The position numbers and the translations under genes are program-made. The notes below the pieces were generated by a model. The model saw nothing but the letters and a program-made list of their open reading frames with translations, was not told the DNA's origin and did not search any database. A stretch of DNA of 64,000 bases, from contig NZ_MUXN01000002.1 of NCBI RefSeq assembly GCF_001995215.1, forward strand, positions 62,001-126,000. The letters run 5' to 3'. Origin of the DNA: Amycolatopsis azurea DSM 43854 (GTDB lineage Bacteria; Actinomycetota; Actinomycetes; Mycobacteriales; Pseudonocardiaceae). The first letter of the stretch is position 1. Each line of letters starts with the position of its first letter. Below, one piece after another: positions 24,965 to 33,739 of the stretch.

Positions 24965-26044
24965 TCAAACGGTGCCGACCACCCGGTCCCGCACCACCCG
25001 CATCGTCGCCGAGTCCACAGTGGACGGCTCTGCCGCCAGCCAGCCGCCGATCTCGTGCAGGAACTGCTCCGGCGTCATCGGCGGCGTGGGGGAGGGATCG
25101 TCGGGATCCGTGGTGATCTCACCGGTCCGGCTCGGGTACACGATCATCGCCCCACGCAACGCGACCCCCGGCAGGATCCGCCGGTATTCCGCGAGGCTCT
25201 CCGCCAGCCGGCTGCCGCCACCGCGGAAGGCGCGGCCGTTACGGAACAGGCGATCGTCGTCGTCGGTTTCGTAGTGTCCCGGCAGCCACAGCTTCGATTC
25301 GATGAGCACGAGCCGCTTCCCGCACAGCACCGCGTGGTCGACGTCGGCGAACACCGAGTCCGGCCACGAGAGGCCGTGGAAGATCCGCGCGCCGGGCAGC
25401 CGGGTCAGATAGCGCTCCAGCATGTCGGCGGTGAGCCGTTCGGCGAGTTCGTCGGTCTCGGTGCCGGGGGTGCCGAATACGCGTTTCCCGCCGAATTCGG
25501 CGGCGAACCGGTTCTTGGCGCGGGAGGCGGCGAGGTAGCCGCGCGCGAGCCGTTGCACCAGCAGGGCCGTGCCCGCGGTCAGGATCAGCCAGATGATCAG
25601 GGTGGGGGCCGAGAAACCGACACCGGTCAGCACCGGCAGCAGGACCAGCACCATCCCGCCGACCGCCGCCACGACCGGGGTGTGCCCGGGACCGCGCCGC
25701 CGCCCATGGCGCACGCGCCCGTCCTGTGCGGCGAACTCCCACCATTCGAGGTCTTCCGGGTCGATCACGACCGGCTCGGGCTCGTAGCCCGGCTCTTCGC
25801 CGAAGCGACGTCTCGGCCGCGGCCGGATCGGCACGCGCACGGAGCGACCGCCCGCGTCGTAGCCCGCGCGCCGCATCGGATCGCTGAGCGTGTCGTAGGC
25901 CTCGCGGACCAGCTGGAACGTGAGCGCGGAACCCCCGGTGTCCGGGTGATGCGACTTCGCGAGGCGCCGGTACGCGGTCTTGATCTCGTTGACGGAGGCG
26001 GCCTTGCCCACGCCGAGCACTTCGTAGTAGTCGACATCGGGCAC
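24965..26044 (-). CDS. J-domain protein fused to a membrane-anchored NERD nuclease-like domain
   Basis: A 359-residue protein. Residues 4-65 are a J domain with the HPD motif at 33-35, which activates Hsp70 (DnaK). Two membrane helices follow near residues 125-175 ([18 protein letters not shown] and [15 protein letters not shown]). The C-terminal half is a NERD domain (nuclease-related): [20 protein letters not shown] has the Asp and ESK residues of the (D/E)xK nuclease core. The start is GTG 26044 with GGAGGTGA seven bases upstream. A chaperone co-factor joined to a nuclease-like domain at the membrane is unusual; the role is unknown. It diverges from the hydrolase gene across a 142-bp gap. 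Confidence 0.85.
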   Translation of the reverse strand: MPDVDYYEVLGVGKAASVNEIKTAYRRLAKSHHPDTGGSALTFQLVREAYDTLSDPMRRAGYDAGGRSVRVPIRPRPRRRFGEEPGYEPEPVVIDPEDLEWWEFAAQDGRVRHGRRRGPGHTPVVAAVGGMVLVLLPVLTGVGFSAPTLIIWLILTAGTALLVQRLARGYLAASRAKNRFAAEFGGKRVFGTPGTETDELAERLTADMLERYLTRLPGARIFHGLSWPDSVFADVDHAVLCGKRLVLIESKLWLPGHYETDDDDRLFRNGRAFRGGGSRLAESLAEYRRILPGVALRGAMIVYPSRTGEITTDPDDPSPTPPMTPEQFLHEIGGWLAAEPSTVDSATMRVVRDRVVGTV

Positions 26045-26186
26045 GGGCGGTTCACCTCCAAAGGGCCGGGCCGCAACACTATTCGGCTGCCGCCGATCGC
26101 CCGCAACCACCTCCGCGGCGCGTCGGGGTGACGCCGCGGGCATACTGTTTCGCTTGTGGCGGAACGAGGTCCGCCTCCGGTGCGTC

Positions 26187-27062
26187 GTGGATATCGTGGA
26201 GATCGACAGCGTACGAGGAAGGATCGCGGTGGAAGAACCGGTCACGGGTACGGCAGCGGGGGTACCGTTCACCGTTTTGCCGCCATCGGCCGAGGTCAGC
26301 GGCCCCGCGCCGGTGGTCGTCGCGTGGCACATGATCGACGCGCCGCGTTCCGACGCCGCCTTCGCGGCCGCGTTGCCGCTGGCAGGGGTGCCGGCGTGGC
26401 GCGTGTACCTCGGAATGCCGTTGTGCGGCGCGAGAATGGTCGACGGCAGCATGGACGCCATCGTCGAGCGGGCCCAGCGGGACGCCATGCTCGCCTACGT
26501 CGACCCGTTCGTCCGGCAGGCGGCGCTGGAATTCCCCGCAGCCCTGGCCGAGCTGCGCGAACGGTTCGGGTTCGACACCTCCCGGACGGCCGTCGTCGGA
26601 GGTTCCCTCGGCGGTGCCGTCGCGCTGACGATCCTGGCCACACGGGAGATCCCGGTCCGAGCGGCGGCCCTGATCAACCCCGCCGTGCGGGCGCGTTCGG
26701 TGATCGGCCTGGTCGAAGGCATGCTGGAGCAGCCGTATCCGTGGAACGATGAGTCGGAGCAGGCGGCGGATCAGCTCGACTTCGTCGCACGATCGGGTGA
26801 AATCTCGGCCAGGGAAAAGCAGGCGCCGCTGCTGCTGGTCAGTGGTGAAGAGGATTTCCCCGGCTTCCGCACCGATGCCGACGAACTCGTCGGCGCGTTG
26901 CGCGGCCAGTACTCCGTGCCCGGCGAGGTCCGGCTGGATCGCGTTCCCGGCCTCGCGCACCCGCTGGCCGAAGACCCGGGCATCGAGCCGGCGCCGCAAC
27001 TGCCGATCGCGCGGCAGGTCGACGAGGCGATCACGGAATGGCTGGTGCGGCACCTGAGCTAG
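26187..27062 (+). CDS. Alpha/beta-hydrolase family protein
   Basis: A hydrolase of about 290 residues with nucleophile motif [12 protein letters not shown] and a late Asp/His pair (SGEEDFPGF and [10 protein letters not shown]). The substrate is unknown. The start is uncertain: in-frame GTG codons at 26187 and 26196 are both possible, and TTG 26154 would add 11 residues. Neither GTG has a strong ribosome-binding site. Its stop TAG (27060-27062) shares the palindrome CTAG with the stop of the convergent gene, so the two genes touch without any spacer. Confidence 0.78.
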   Translation: MDIVEIDSVRGRIAVEEPVTGTAAGVPFTVLPPSAEVSGPAPVVVAWHMIDAPRSDAAFAAALPLAGVPAWRVYLGMPLCGARMVDGSMDAIVERAQRDAMLAYVDPFVRQAALEFPAALAELRERFGFDTSRTAVVGGSLGGAVALTILATREIPVRAAALINPAVRARSVIGLVEGMLEQPYPWNDESEQAADQLDFVARSGEISAREKQAPLLLVSGEEDFPGFRTDADELVGALRGQYSVPGEVRLDRVPGLAHPLAEDPGIEPAPQLPIARQVDEAITEWLVRHLS

Positions 27063-27958
27063 CAGCCGGCGGGTGGCGTCGACCGGGCGGGACCGAACTC
27101 CAGCCGGAGTTTCTCGGTCTTCGGAATCACGAACGCGACACCGCTGCCCGCCCGCCAGCCCGACGGCACGAACACGTACTGCCCGCCGGACTGCAACAGC
27201 AGTTTCAGGCCGGTGTACCGGTACTTGTAGGCCGCATCGGGGTCCGCACACTTCACCTGGAGCACGCCGCCTGCGGTGAGGTTGAGGCTCTCGGCGCTGT
27301 AGAGCGTCGCAGCGGGCCGCGCGGGGAGCTGCGCCGCGGTCTCGAAACCGCGCCGCGTGCCGACGGACGCCGAATAGTCGCTGACGGCCCAGAACAGCCC
27401 GATGCTGACCAGCGCGTAGCCCAGGACGAGTTCCAGCAGGCTCGGGCGCAGCGCCGAAGCCCAGTGGCGCCAAGCGAACAGCAGCATCAGCACGCCGGCT
27501 CCGAAGCCGAGACCCGGCAGGCCGGGACGGTCGCGGAACGGTTCCGGATTCAGCGCGACCAGCACGGTTGCGATGACCAGCAGGGCGCCCAGCCCGGCCG
27601 CGATCGGCGCGGAGATCCGCAGCAGCCGGGTCCACGCGCCCTCGGAGAGACGTAACCGCAGGATCCGGACGACGATCACGCAACCGAGCACCGCCCCCGC
27701 GGCACCCGCCAGCGGCAGGTACAGGCCGTCGACACCACGCGCGAAGATCTCGTCCGGGGTCTGGGCGAGAAGCGTGTAGTGCACGCGGAAGTACGCGAAG
27801 AGCACCTGCGTCTCGATGAGCCCGAAGAAGTACAGCAACGCGGTGAGCAGGGTCGTGTTGGCCAGTACCGCGCCGACCAGTTTGAGCGCCTGGGGCGGCC
27901 CGGGATCGGGCTCGGCACCCTTCGGCTCCGGGCGGCGCAGGCCACGCCGGGGCGTCAT
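27059..27958 (-). CDS. Membrane protein of unknown function, partner of the lipoprotein
   Basis: A 299-residue protein with four or five membrane helices (LVGAVLANTTLLTALLYFFG, YLPLAGAAGAVLGCVIVV, IAAGLGALLVIATVLVAL and LVLGYALVSIGLFWAV) and a C-terminal domain of about 100 residues that is probably outside the cell (SESLNLTAGG-like and YVFVPSGWRAGSGVAFVIP). No family is recognised. ATG 27958 overlaps the stop of the lipoprotein gene as ATGA, so the two are coupled and may form a complex in the envelope. Confidence 0.75.
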   Translation of the reverse strand: MTPRRGLRRPEPKGAEPDPGPPQALKLVGAVLANTTLLTALLYFFGLIETQVLFAYFRVHYTLLAQTPDEIFARGVDGLYLPLAGAAGAVLGCVIVVRILRLRLSEGAWTRLLRISAPIAAGLGALLVIATVLVALNPEPFRDRPGLPGLGFGAGVLMLLFAWRHWASALRPSLLELVLGYALVSIGLFWAVSDYSASVGTRRGFETAAQLPARPAATLYSAESLNLTAGGVLQVKCADPDAAYKYRYTGLKLLLQSGGQYVFVPSGWRAGSGVAFVIPKTEKLRLEFGPARSTPPAGC

Positions 27959-28464
27959 CCGGACGTGGTCTCGGCGGGTGGTTCGCTGGACGACGCCGGG
28001 CTTTCCGAGGTCGTGCTCTCCTCGGTGACCTCGGACGGGCATGCCCTGGCCTTGACCGTCACCGTCCCGCCGGGTTTCACCGGCGAGAGGGTGATGCTCG
28101 CGGTGCAGTCGCCCTTGCCGGAGATGACCACTTTCACCCCGCACAGTTTCGGGCCGCAGACCTTCCGGATGTCGCCCTCGATGTCCGACTTGGCGGTCTC
28201 CGGCGCGGCGCCGAGGCGGGTGTGGTCGTAGATGATCGGGCTGCCGGGTACCCCGGGCGGCGCCGGATCGTCGGTGTGGCCGCCGCCTCCGCCGGACGAG
28301 GTCGACGAGGTCGAGCCTGCCGACGCCGTCGGTGCGAGCTCCGTGGTCACACTGCCGCCGGTCTGGTCGGCGGGCGCAGTGTCGCGGGGAGTGGAGGTTC
28401 CTCCGCATGCCGTCGCGAAGCCGAGGGCGGCGATCACCATCGCCGCGCTGAACAGCCGTTTCAT
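27955..28464 (-). CDS. Putative lipoprotein
   Basis: A 169-residue protein with an N-terminal export signal MKRLFSAAMVIAALGFATAC, in which ATAC is an acceptable lipobox and the Cys at position 20 would be lipidated. A Ser/Thr/Gly/Pro-rich linker follows, then a compact domain with KSDIEGDIRKVCGPKLCGVK and GKGDCTASITLSP, whose cysteines could form disulphides, and another Ser/Thr/Glu tail. The compact part resembles DUF4333-like domains of mycobacterial lipoproteins; I am not certain. First gene of the pair with the membrane protein. Its upstream 218-bp gap also serves the permease operon. Confidence 0.78.
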   Translation of the reverse strand: MKRLFSAAMVIAALGFATACGGTSTPRDTAPADQTGGSVTTELAPTASAGSTSSTSSGGGGGHTDDPAPPGVPGSPIIYDHTRLGAAPETAKSDIEGDIRKVCGPKLCGVKVVISGKGDCTASITLSPVKPGGTVTVKARACPSEVTEESTTSESPASSSEPPAETTSG

Positions 28465-28646
28465 GGACCTCACCGTCCCTGTGAAGACGTCCCTTCTTGC
28501 TAAGGACGCGGAACGGTGCCTCCCTGATACGTAACGATTTGGTCCGTTCGGGGGTATTCCGGCTGATTCCGCCCTTTCGGGCAATTCCGGGTGGACGCCG
28601 AGCACGACAACTTTGCGGACCGGCCTTCCGACACGCCCGAAATTAT

Positions 28647-28665
28647 GTTAAGAAACTTTACTAAC
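28647..28665. promoter_or_regulatory. Probable ROK/RpiR-type operator of the permease-kinase operon
   Basis: GTTAAGAAA-C-TTTACTAAC, a 9-1-9 inverted repeat with seven of nine base pairs, only 17 bp before the permease start. The AT-rich AAAcTTT core with flanking TTA/TAA resembles operators of ROK and RpiR sugar regulators in actinomycetes. It stands out from the GC-rich surroundings. Confidence 0.5.
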
Positions 28666-28682
28666 TAACAGGGAGGCGCGTT

Positions 28683-30092
28683 TTGAGTTCATCCCCGCGG
28701 CCGGGGCTCGAGCGGAAGATCGGGCCGCTCCAGGCGACCGCCATCAACATGACCCAGATGTGCGGGATCGGCCCGTTCGTCACCATCCCCGCGATGGTCG
28801 CGACCCTCGGCGGCCCGCAGGCCATGTTCGGCTGGCTCATCGGCGCGGTCATCGCGCTGGCCGACGGCCTGATCTGGGCCGAGCTCGGCGCCGCCCTCCC
28901 GGGCGCCGGCGGCACCTACGTCTACCTGCGCGAAGCGTTCGGCTTCCGGACCGGCAGGCTCATGCCGTTCCTGTTCGCCTGGAGCGCGGTGCTGTTCATC
29001 CCGCTGATCATGTCCACCGGCATCATCGGCCTCGTCCAGTACCTCGGGTACCTGATCCCCGGGGTCGCCGACGACGGCGGGACGACCGCGCTCGGCAAGG
29101 TCATCGGGCTCGGTGTCATCGCGCTGATCGTGCTGGCGCTGTTCCGCAAGATCGGCGAGATCGGGAAGCTGACCACCGTCCTGTTCGCGATCATGCTGTT
29201 CGCCGCGCTCTCGGTGATCGTCGCGGCCTTCACCCATTTCGACGGCGCGCAAGCGTTCGCCTTCACGCCGGGCGCCTTCTCCTTCGGCGGCGGCGCCTTC
29301 TGGGCCGGGCTCGGCGCGGGCCTGATCATCGCCATCTACGACTACCTGGGCTACAACACCAGCGCCTACCTCGGCGGCGAGGTGCGTGACCCGGGCCGGA
29401 CGCTGCCGCGGTCGATCATCTTCTCGATCCTCGGCATCATGAGCCTGTACTTCCTGCTGCAGCTCGGCGTGCTCGGCTCGATCCCGCTGGAGGAGCTGAA
29501 GAACGCCACGTCGGTCGCCTCCACCGTGCTGGAACAGGCGTGGGGCACGGGCACGGCCAAGGTCATCACCGTGTTCATCGTGATCGCCGCGGTCGGCTCG
29601 GTGTTCGCCGGTCTGCTGGGCGGCTCGCGGGTCCCGTTCGAGGCCGCGCGCGACAAGGTGTTCCTGCCGGTGTTCGCCAAACTGCACCCGAAGCTCAACC
29701 TGCCGACGGCCGGTGTGCTGACGATGGGCGCCATCACCGCGATCGGCTCGCTGTTCACACTGACCGCGGTGATCAACGCGGCGGTGACGGTGCTCGTGCT
29801 GATCCAGTCGCTCGCCCAGGTCGCGGCGATCGTGGTGCTGCGGCGACGGCGGCCCGAACTGGACCGGCCGTACCGCCAATGGCTCTACCCGATCCCGACG
29901 GTCATCGCGCTGCTCGGCTGGGTCTACATCTACTTCTCCGCCACCTGGCTCTCGATCGGGCTTTCGGTGGGATGGATCGCGCTCGGCGTCGCGGCGTTCC
30001 TCGCCTACGCGAAGGCGGAGCGCGTGTGGCCGTTCGGGCCCAAGGGAATTCAGGAATCGTTCGTGGGGGCGGCAGAGGGGAACGGGAAGTGA
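28683..30092 (+). CDS. APC-superfamily permease
   Basis: A 469-residue transporter with 12 predicted helices. It opens with the family pattern PLQATAINMTQMCGIGPFVTIPAMV and shows GAGGTYVYLREAFG and YDYLGYNTSAYLGGEV, as in amino-acid/polyamine/organocation carriers. The start is TTG 28683 with GGGAGG six bases upstream. Its stop overlaps the ROK gene start (GTGA), so transport and phosphorylation are coupled. Pairing with a sugar-type kinase and a sugar-type operator leaves open whether the substrate is an amino acid or an amino-sugar-like compound. Confidence 0.88.
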   Translation: MSSSPRPGLERKIGPLQATAINMTQMCGIGPFVTIPAMVATLGGPQAMFGWLIGAVIALADGLIWAELGAALPGAGGTYVYLREAFGFRTGRLMPFLFAWSAVLFIPLIMSTGIIGLVQYLGYLIPGVADDGGTTALGKVIGLGVIALIVLALFRKIGEIGKLTTVLFAIMLFAALSVIVAAFTHFDGAQAFAFTPGAFSFGGGAFWAGLGAGLIIAIYDYLGYNTSAYLGGEVRDPGRTLPRSIIFSILGIMSLYFLLQLGVLGSIPLEELKNATSVASTVLEQAWGTGTAKVITVFIVIAAVGSVFAGLLGGSRVPFEAARDKVFLPVFAKLHPKLNLPTAGVLTMGAITAIGSLFTLTAVINAAVTVLVLIQSLAQVAAIVVLRRRRPELDRPYRQWLYPIPTVIALLGWVYIYFSATWLSIGLSVGWIALGVAAFLAYAKAERVWPFGPKGIQESFVGAAEGNGK

Positions 30093-30988
30093 CGGGGGAA
30101 GAACTGATCCTGGGGATCGACTTCGGCGGGACGAAGGTCGCGATCGGGCTCGCGGACAGAGCCGGGAGCCTGCTGGTCACCCGGCGGCTCGACACCGACG
30201 CGCAGGCGGGCGCCGAACAGGTGGTGAGCCGGGCGCTCGCCGCCGCGCGGAAACTGCTCGCCGACGAAGGCGCCGCCGACAACCTCGGCGCGATCGGCGT
30301 CGTCAGTCCCGGCATCGTGCTGGAGGACCGCATCCTGCTGGCCCCCAACGTGCCGGGCTGGGAGGAACTACGGCTGCGCGAACTCGTCGCCGACGAGTTC
30401 GGCGGCGTCGGAATCGAGGTGGGCACCGACGCCAAGGCGGCGGCGCTCGCGGAATGGCGATGGGGGGCGCTGGCGGACACCGATCCGGCGGTGTTCCTCT
30501 CGCTGGGGACCGGGATCGCCGCGGCGGTCCTGGTCGGCGGCCGGCTGCTGGCCGGCGCGAATGGCGCTGCGGGAGAGATCGGGTACAACCTCCTCTCGCC
30601 GCAGGACACCGACGGGTTCGCCAGCGGAGCGGCGCCGCTGGAGGAAGCCGTCGGTGGGCGTGGGCTGGGCGGCCGGGCGAGTGTGCTGCTCGGCCGCCCG
30701 GTAACCGCGGGCGAGCTGTTCGGCCTCGCCAGGGAGGACGCTCGGGCCAAGGACCTGGTGGGCGCGGCGCTCGACGAACTGTCGATGCACGTCGCGAACC
30801 TCGCCATCGCGCTCGACCCGCAGCGCATCGCCGTCGGCGGGGGACTGGTGCGCTCGGCCGACATCCTGCTTCCCGCGCTGCGTGAGCGGCTGGCCAGGGC
30901 GGTGCCGTTCCCGCCCGAACTGGTGTCGGCGAAGTTCGACCAGGACGCGTCCCTGCTGGGCGCGATCGCCATCGCGCTCGACGCGTAA
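30089..30988 (+). CDS. ROK-family kinase-like protein lacking the zinc motif
   Basis: A 299-residue protein with the sugar-kinase phosphate-binding start LGIDFGGTKVAIGLAD, the Asp in EVGTDAKAAALAE and LSLGTGIAAAVLVGG. Typical ROK kinases carry EIGH and a zinc motif CxCGxxGC; here the first reads EIGY and the cysteines are absent, with SPQDTDGFASGAAPLEEA in their place. It also has no DNA-binding domain. It may be a kinase of changed specificity or a sugar sensor. The start is GTG 30089, overlapping the permease stop. A strong hairpin 18 bp after its stop ends the operon. Confidence 0.82.
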   Translation: MTGEELILGIDFGGTKVAIGLADRAGSLLVTRRLDTDAQAGAEQVVSRALAAARKLLADEGAADNLGAIGVVSPGIVLEDRILLAPNVPGWEELRLRELVADEFGGVGIEVGTDAKAAALAEWRWGALADTDPAVFLSLGTGIAAAVLVGGRLLAGANGAAGEIGYNLLSPQDTDGFASGAAPLEEAVGGRGLGGRASVLLGRPVTAGELFGLAREDARAKDLVGAALDELSMHVANLAIALDPQRIAVGGGLVRSADILLPALRERLARAVPFPPELVSAKFDQDASLLGAIAIALDA

Positions 30989-31005
30989 CGCGATCACCGA
31001 CCGAA

Positions 31006-31050
31006 GCCGCCGGGCGTCCGCTAGATCCGATCTAGCGAACGCCCGGCGGC
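31006..31050. terminator. Strong rho-independent-like terminator
   Basis: Two 22-base arms starting GCCGCCGGGCG pair around one central base with a single mismatch, followed by TTTCTC. It lies 17 bp after the ROK gene and separates it from the FMN reductase gene. Confidence 0.8.
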
Positions 31051-31089
31051 TTTCTCGCGCCTAGGGGGTGAAGCGAGAGGAGGTCGGTC

Positions 31090-31662
31090 ATGAAGGACAG
31101 CCCACTGCGGGTCGCGGTGATCATCGGCAGCACCCGCGAAGGCCGGGTGGGGGACGCCGTCGGCAAGTGGTTCGCCGGCCGCGCGGAGGAGCGGGACGAT
31201 GTCGTCGTCGACGTCCTCGACCTGATCGACTTCACCATGCCCGCCGGACTGCCGGAGCAGCCGACGCCCGACATGAAGCGGTTCGCGAGGCTGGTCGACG
31301 AGGTCGAGGCGTTCGTCGTCGTCACCCCCGAGTACAACCGCAGTTTCCCGGCGTCGCTCAAACAGGCGATCGACTGCGCCTACGACGAGTGGCGCGCGAA
31401 GCCGGTCGGTTTCGTCTCCTACGGTCACCGGTCGCAGGGCCTCTACGCCGTCGAGCAGCTGCGCTCGGTCTTCACCGAGCTGCACACGGTGACGATGCGG
31501 GACACCGTCGCCTTCAACCTCCTCGACGGAACCTTCGCCCGTGACGGCACCCCCATCGACACCGACGGCCAAGGACAGGCCGTGACCACCCTGCTCGACG
31601 AGCTCGTCTGGTGGGGCCTCGCCCTGCGTGACGCGCGCACCGCGCGCCCCTACGTCTGCTGA
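31090..31662 (+). CDS. NADPH-dependent FMN reductase family protein
   Basis: A 190-residue flavodoxin-fold oxidoreductase. The FMN phosphate loop is GSTREGR near residue 14 and the second signature is [17 protein letters not shown]. Such enzymes reduce FMN, quinones or chromate with NADPH. ATG 31090 has GAGAGGAGG at seven bases. It sits 23 bp before the ABC ATPase gene on the same strand, so the three may be one transcript; a detoxification role alongside the exporter is inference. Confidence 0.88.
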   Translation: MKDSPLRVAVIIGSTREGRVGDAVGKWFAGRAEERDDVVVDVLDLIDFTMPAGLPEQPTPDMKRFARLVDEVEAFVVVTPEYNRSFPASLKQAIDCAYDEWRAKPVGFVSYGHRSQGLYAVEQLRSVFTELHTVTMRDTVAFNLLDGTFARDGTPIDTDGQGQAVTTLLDELVWWGLALRDARTARPYVC

Positions 31663-31685
31663 AAGTTTCTGAAAGGAAAAGGAAA

Positions 31686-32669
31686 ATGAGTGAACTGGCC
31701 ATCGAAGCCTCGGGGCTGGTCAAGGTGTTCGGGGAGAACCGGGCGGTCGACGGGATCGACCTGAAGGTCCCCGCCGGCACTGTGTACGGCGTCCTCGGCC
31801 CGAACGGCGCCGGCAAGACCACCGCGGTGAAGATGCTCGCGACCCTGCTCCGCCCCAACGGCGGTGAAGCGCGCGTCTTCGGCAAGGACGTCGTCCGCGA
31901 CGCCGACGCGGTCCGGTCCATGGTGAGCCTGACCGGGCAGTACGCCTCGGTCGACGAGGACCTGACCGGGACCGAGAACCTCGTCCTGATCGGCAGGCTG
32001 ACCGGGCACCGCAAACCGGCCGCCCGCGCACGGGCCGAAGAGCTGCTGGCGGCGTTCGGCCTGACCGAGGCCGCGGGGCGGCAGGTGAAGAACTACTCCG
32101 GCGGGATGCGGCGGCGGATCGACATCGCCGCGAGCATCCTCAACACCCCGGACGTGCTCTTCCTCGACGAACCGACGACCGGGCTCGATCCCCGCAGCCG
32201 CAACCAGGTCTGGGACATCGTCCGCGCGATCGTGCGGCACGGCACCACCGTCCTGCTGACCACGCAGTACCTCGACGAGGCCGACCAGCTGGCCTCGCGC
32301 ATCGCCGTCATCGATCACGGCAAGGTGATCGCCGAAGGCACCAAGGGGCAGCTGAAGGCGTCGGTCGGCGCGGGTGCCGTCCACGTCCGGCTGCGCGAGG
32401 CCGATCAGCGGCCGGAGGCGGAAGCGCTCCTCGTCCGCAACCTGGAAGCCCAGGTGGTGCTCGAATCCGATCCCGTCGCGCTGACCGCCCGCCTTTCGGG
32501 CGAGAGCACCGAACAGGGGGCCGCCGAACACGCCGCGCGTGCCCTGGCGGAGCTCGCCCGCGCGGGCATCGTCGTCGACACCTTCTCCCTCGGCCAGCCG
32601 AGCCTTGACGAGGTCTTCCTGGCCCTCACCGACCGCACCGCGGCTTCTTCTCAGGAGAGTGCAGCTTGA
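31686..32669 (+). CDS. ABC exporter ATP-binding protein, DrrA-like
   Basis: A 327-residue ATPase with Walker [10 protein letters not shown], signature [12 protein letters not shown], Walker [13 protein letters not shown] and the switch His in [14 protein letters not shown]. The C-terminal 90 residues ([15 protein letters not shown] onward) match the extra domain of DrrA-type drug exporters. ATG 31686 has GAAAGGAAAAGGAAA before it. It powers the permease at 32839. The stop TGA overlaps the TTG of a 58-codon frame, not of the permease itself, which is a curious arrangement described separately. Confidence 0.92.
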   Translation: MSELAIEASGLVKVFGENRAVDGIDLKVPAGTVYGVLGPNGAGKTTAVKMLATLLRPNGGEARVFGKDVVRDADAVRSMVSLTGQYASVDEDLTGTENLVLIGRLTGHRKPAARARAEELLAAFGLTEAAGRQVKNYSGGMRRRIDIAASILNTPDVLFLDEPTTGLDPRSRNQVWDIVRAIVRHGTTVLLTTQYLDEADQLASRIAVIDHGKVIAEGTKGQLKASVGAGAVHVRLREADQRPEAEALLVRNLEAQVVLESDPVALTARLSGESTEQGAAEHAARALAELARAGIVVDTFSLGQPSLDEVFLALTDRTAASSQESAA

Positions 32670-32842
32670 GCACAGAGGTCAGCCGAGCACCCGAGCTTTT
32701 GGCGGCCACAAGGCGCGCGTCGGCCATGCCCCGCTATCGGGGCGGCAGGGCGCCTATTCCCTCGGACAGAAGTGTCATCTCGAACGCGCGCCCTGGCGAC
32801 CCGATCGCGGACGCGCGCGGCAAAGAGGAGGAAACAGCTTGA
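32666..32842 (+). CDS. Intercalated 58-codon frame between ABC genes, doubtful gene
   Basis: Starting at TTG 32666 (overlapping the ATPase stop as TTGA) a frame of 58 codons runs to TGA 32840-32842, which overlaps the TTG of the permease in the same way. The product begins [18 protein letters not shown] and ends ARGKEEETA; it has no membrane segment or known domain. A 12-base repeat CAGCTTGAGCAC stands at both ends (32662 and 32835), each with a purine-rich ribosome-binding site. It may be a small gene or the remnant of a short duplication or insertion at the ATPase-permease junction that kept coupling intact. Confidence 0.4.
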   Translation: MSTEVSRAPELLAATRRASAMPRYRGGRAPIPSDRSVISNARPGDPIADARGKEEETA

Positions 32843-33690
32843 GCACCACGGCAGTCAAAGAAAACGAACCCGTTCTCGCGGCACCGAAGGCGGAGGACCT
32901 CGCCGCCGTCCTGATCGCGAAGAACCGCCCTCAGCGCCCGAGCGCGCTGTCGGCGTCGGTCACCTTCGGGTGGCGCGCGATGCTGAAGATCAAGCACGTG
33001 CCCGAGCAGCTGTTCGACGTCACGGCGTTCCCGATCATGATGACGCTGATGTTCACCTACCTGTTCGGCGGCGCGCTGTCCGGCTCGCCGACGCAGTACC
33101 TGCAGTTCGTGCTGCCGGGCATCATGGCGAGCAGCATCCTGATGATCACCATGTACACCGGGATCTCGGTGAACACCGACATCGAGAAGGGTGTCTTCGA
33201 CCGGTTCCGCACGCTGCCGATCTGGCGGCCGTCGGCGATGGTCGGCTACCTGCTCGGCGACTTGCTGCGCTACCTCATCGCGTCGCTGGTGATCCTCGGC
33301 GTCGGGCTGATCATGGGCTTCCGGCCCGGCGGCGGATTCGGTGGCGTGGCCGCCGCGATCCTCCTGCTGCTGGCGTTCTCGTTCGCGTTCTCGTGGATCT
33401 GGACGATGTTCGGCCTGTTGCTGCGCAGTGAGAAGTCGGTGATGGGCGTCAGCATGATGGTGCTGTTCCCGTTGACCTTCCTCAGCAACATCTACGTCAA
33501 CCCGGAGACGATGCCGGGCTGGTTGCAGGCCTTCGTCGACGTCAACCCGGTGACCCACGTGGTCGCGGCGGTCCGTTCGATGATGGACGGCAACTGGGAC
33601 GGCGGCGAGATCACCTGGGTGCTGATCGCGGGCGGCGTCATCCTCGCGGTGTTCGGAACGTTGACCATGCGGCTCTACAACCGCAAGTAA
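32839..33690 (+). CDS. ABC-2 type exporter permease, DrrB-like
   Basis: A 283-residue permease with six membrane helices after a 50-residue cytoplasmic N-terminus, for example FPIMMTLMFTYLFGGALSG, GIMASSILMITMYTG and AAILLLLAFSFAFSWIWTMF, and the ABC-2 motif GVFDRFRTLPIWRPSAMVG. TTG 32839 has GAGGAGG upstream and overlaps the stop of the 58-codon frame. It forms the membrane part of the exporter with the ATPase at 31686; the substrate is probably a hydrophobic drug or metabolite. A 19-bp hairpin 10 bp after the stop ends the operon. Confidence 0.9.
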   Translation: MSTTAVKENEPVLAAPKAEDLAAVLIAKNRPQRPSALSASVTFGWRAMLKIKHVPEQLFDVTAFPIMMTLMFTYLFGGALSGSPTQYLQFVLPGIMASSILMITMYTGISVNTDIEKGVFDRFRTLPIWRPSAMVGYLLGDLLRYLIASLVILGVGLIMGFRPGGGFGGVAAAILLLLAFSFAFSWIWTMFGLLLRSEKSVMGVSMMVLFPLTFLSNIYVNPETMPGWLQAFVDVNPVTHVVAAVRSMMDGNWDGGEITWVLIAGGVILAVFGTLTMRLYNRK

Positions 33691-33700
33691 CTGGGGGTGG

Positions 33701-33739
33701 CAAGGTCCCCTGGCGGCTCAGAGCCGCCAGGGGACCTTG
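33701..33739. terminator. Perfect 19-bp hairpin terminator that includes a stop codon
   Basis: Arms CAAGGTCCCCTGGCGGCTC and its exact complement pair around one central base, 10 bp after the permease stop. The hairpin serves both strands: the last seven codons and the stop of the convergent ATPase gene (TGA at 33718-33720) lie inside it. Confidence 0.8.
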
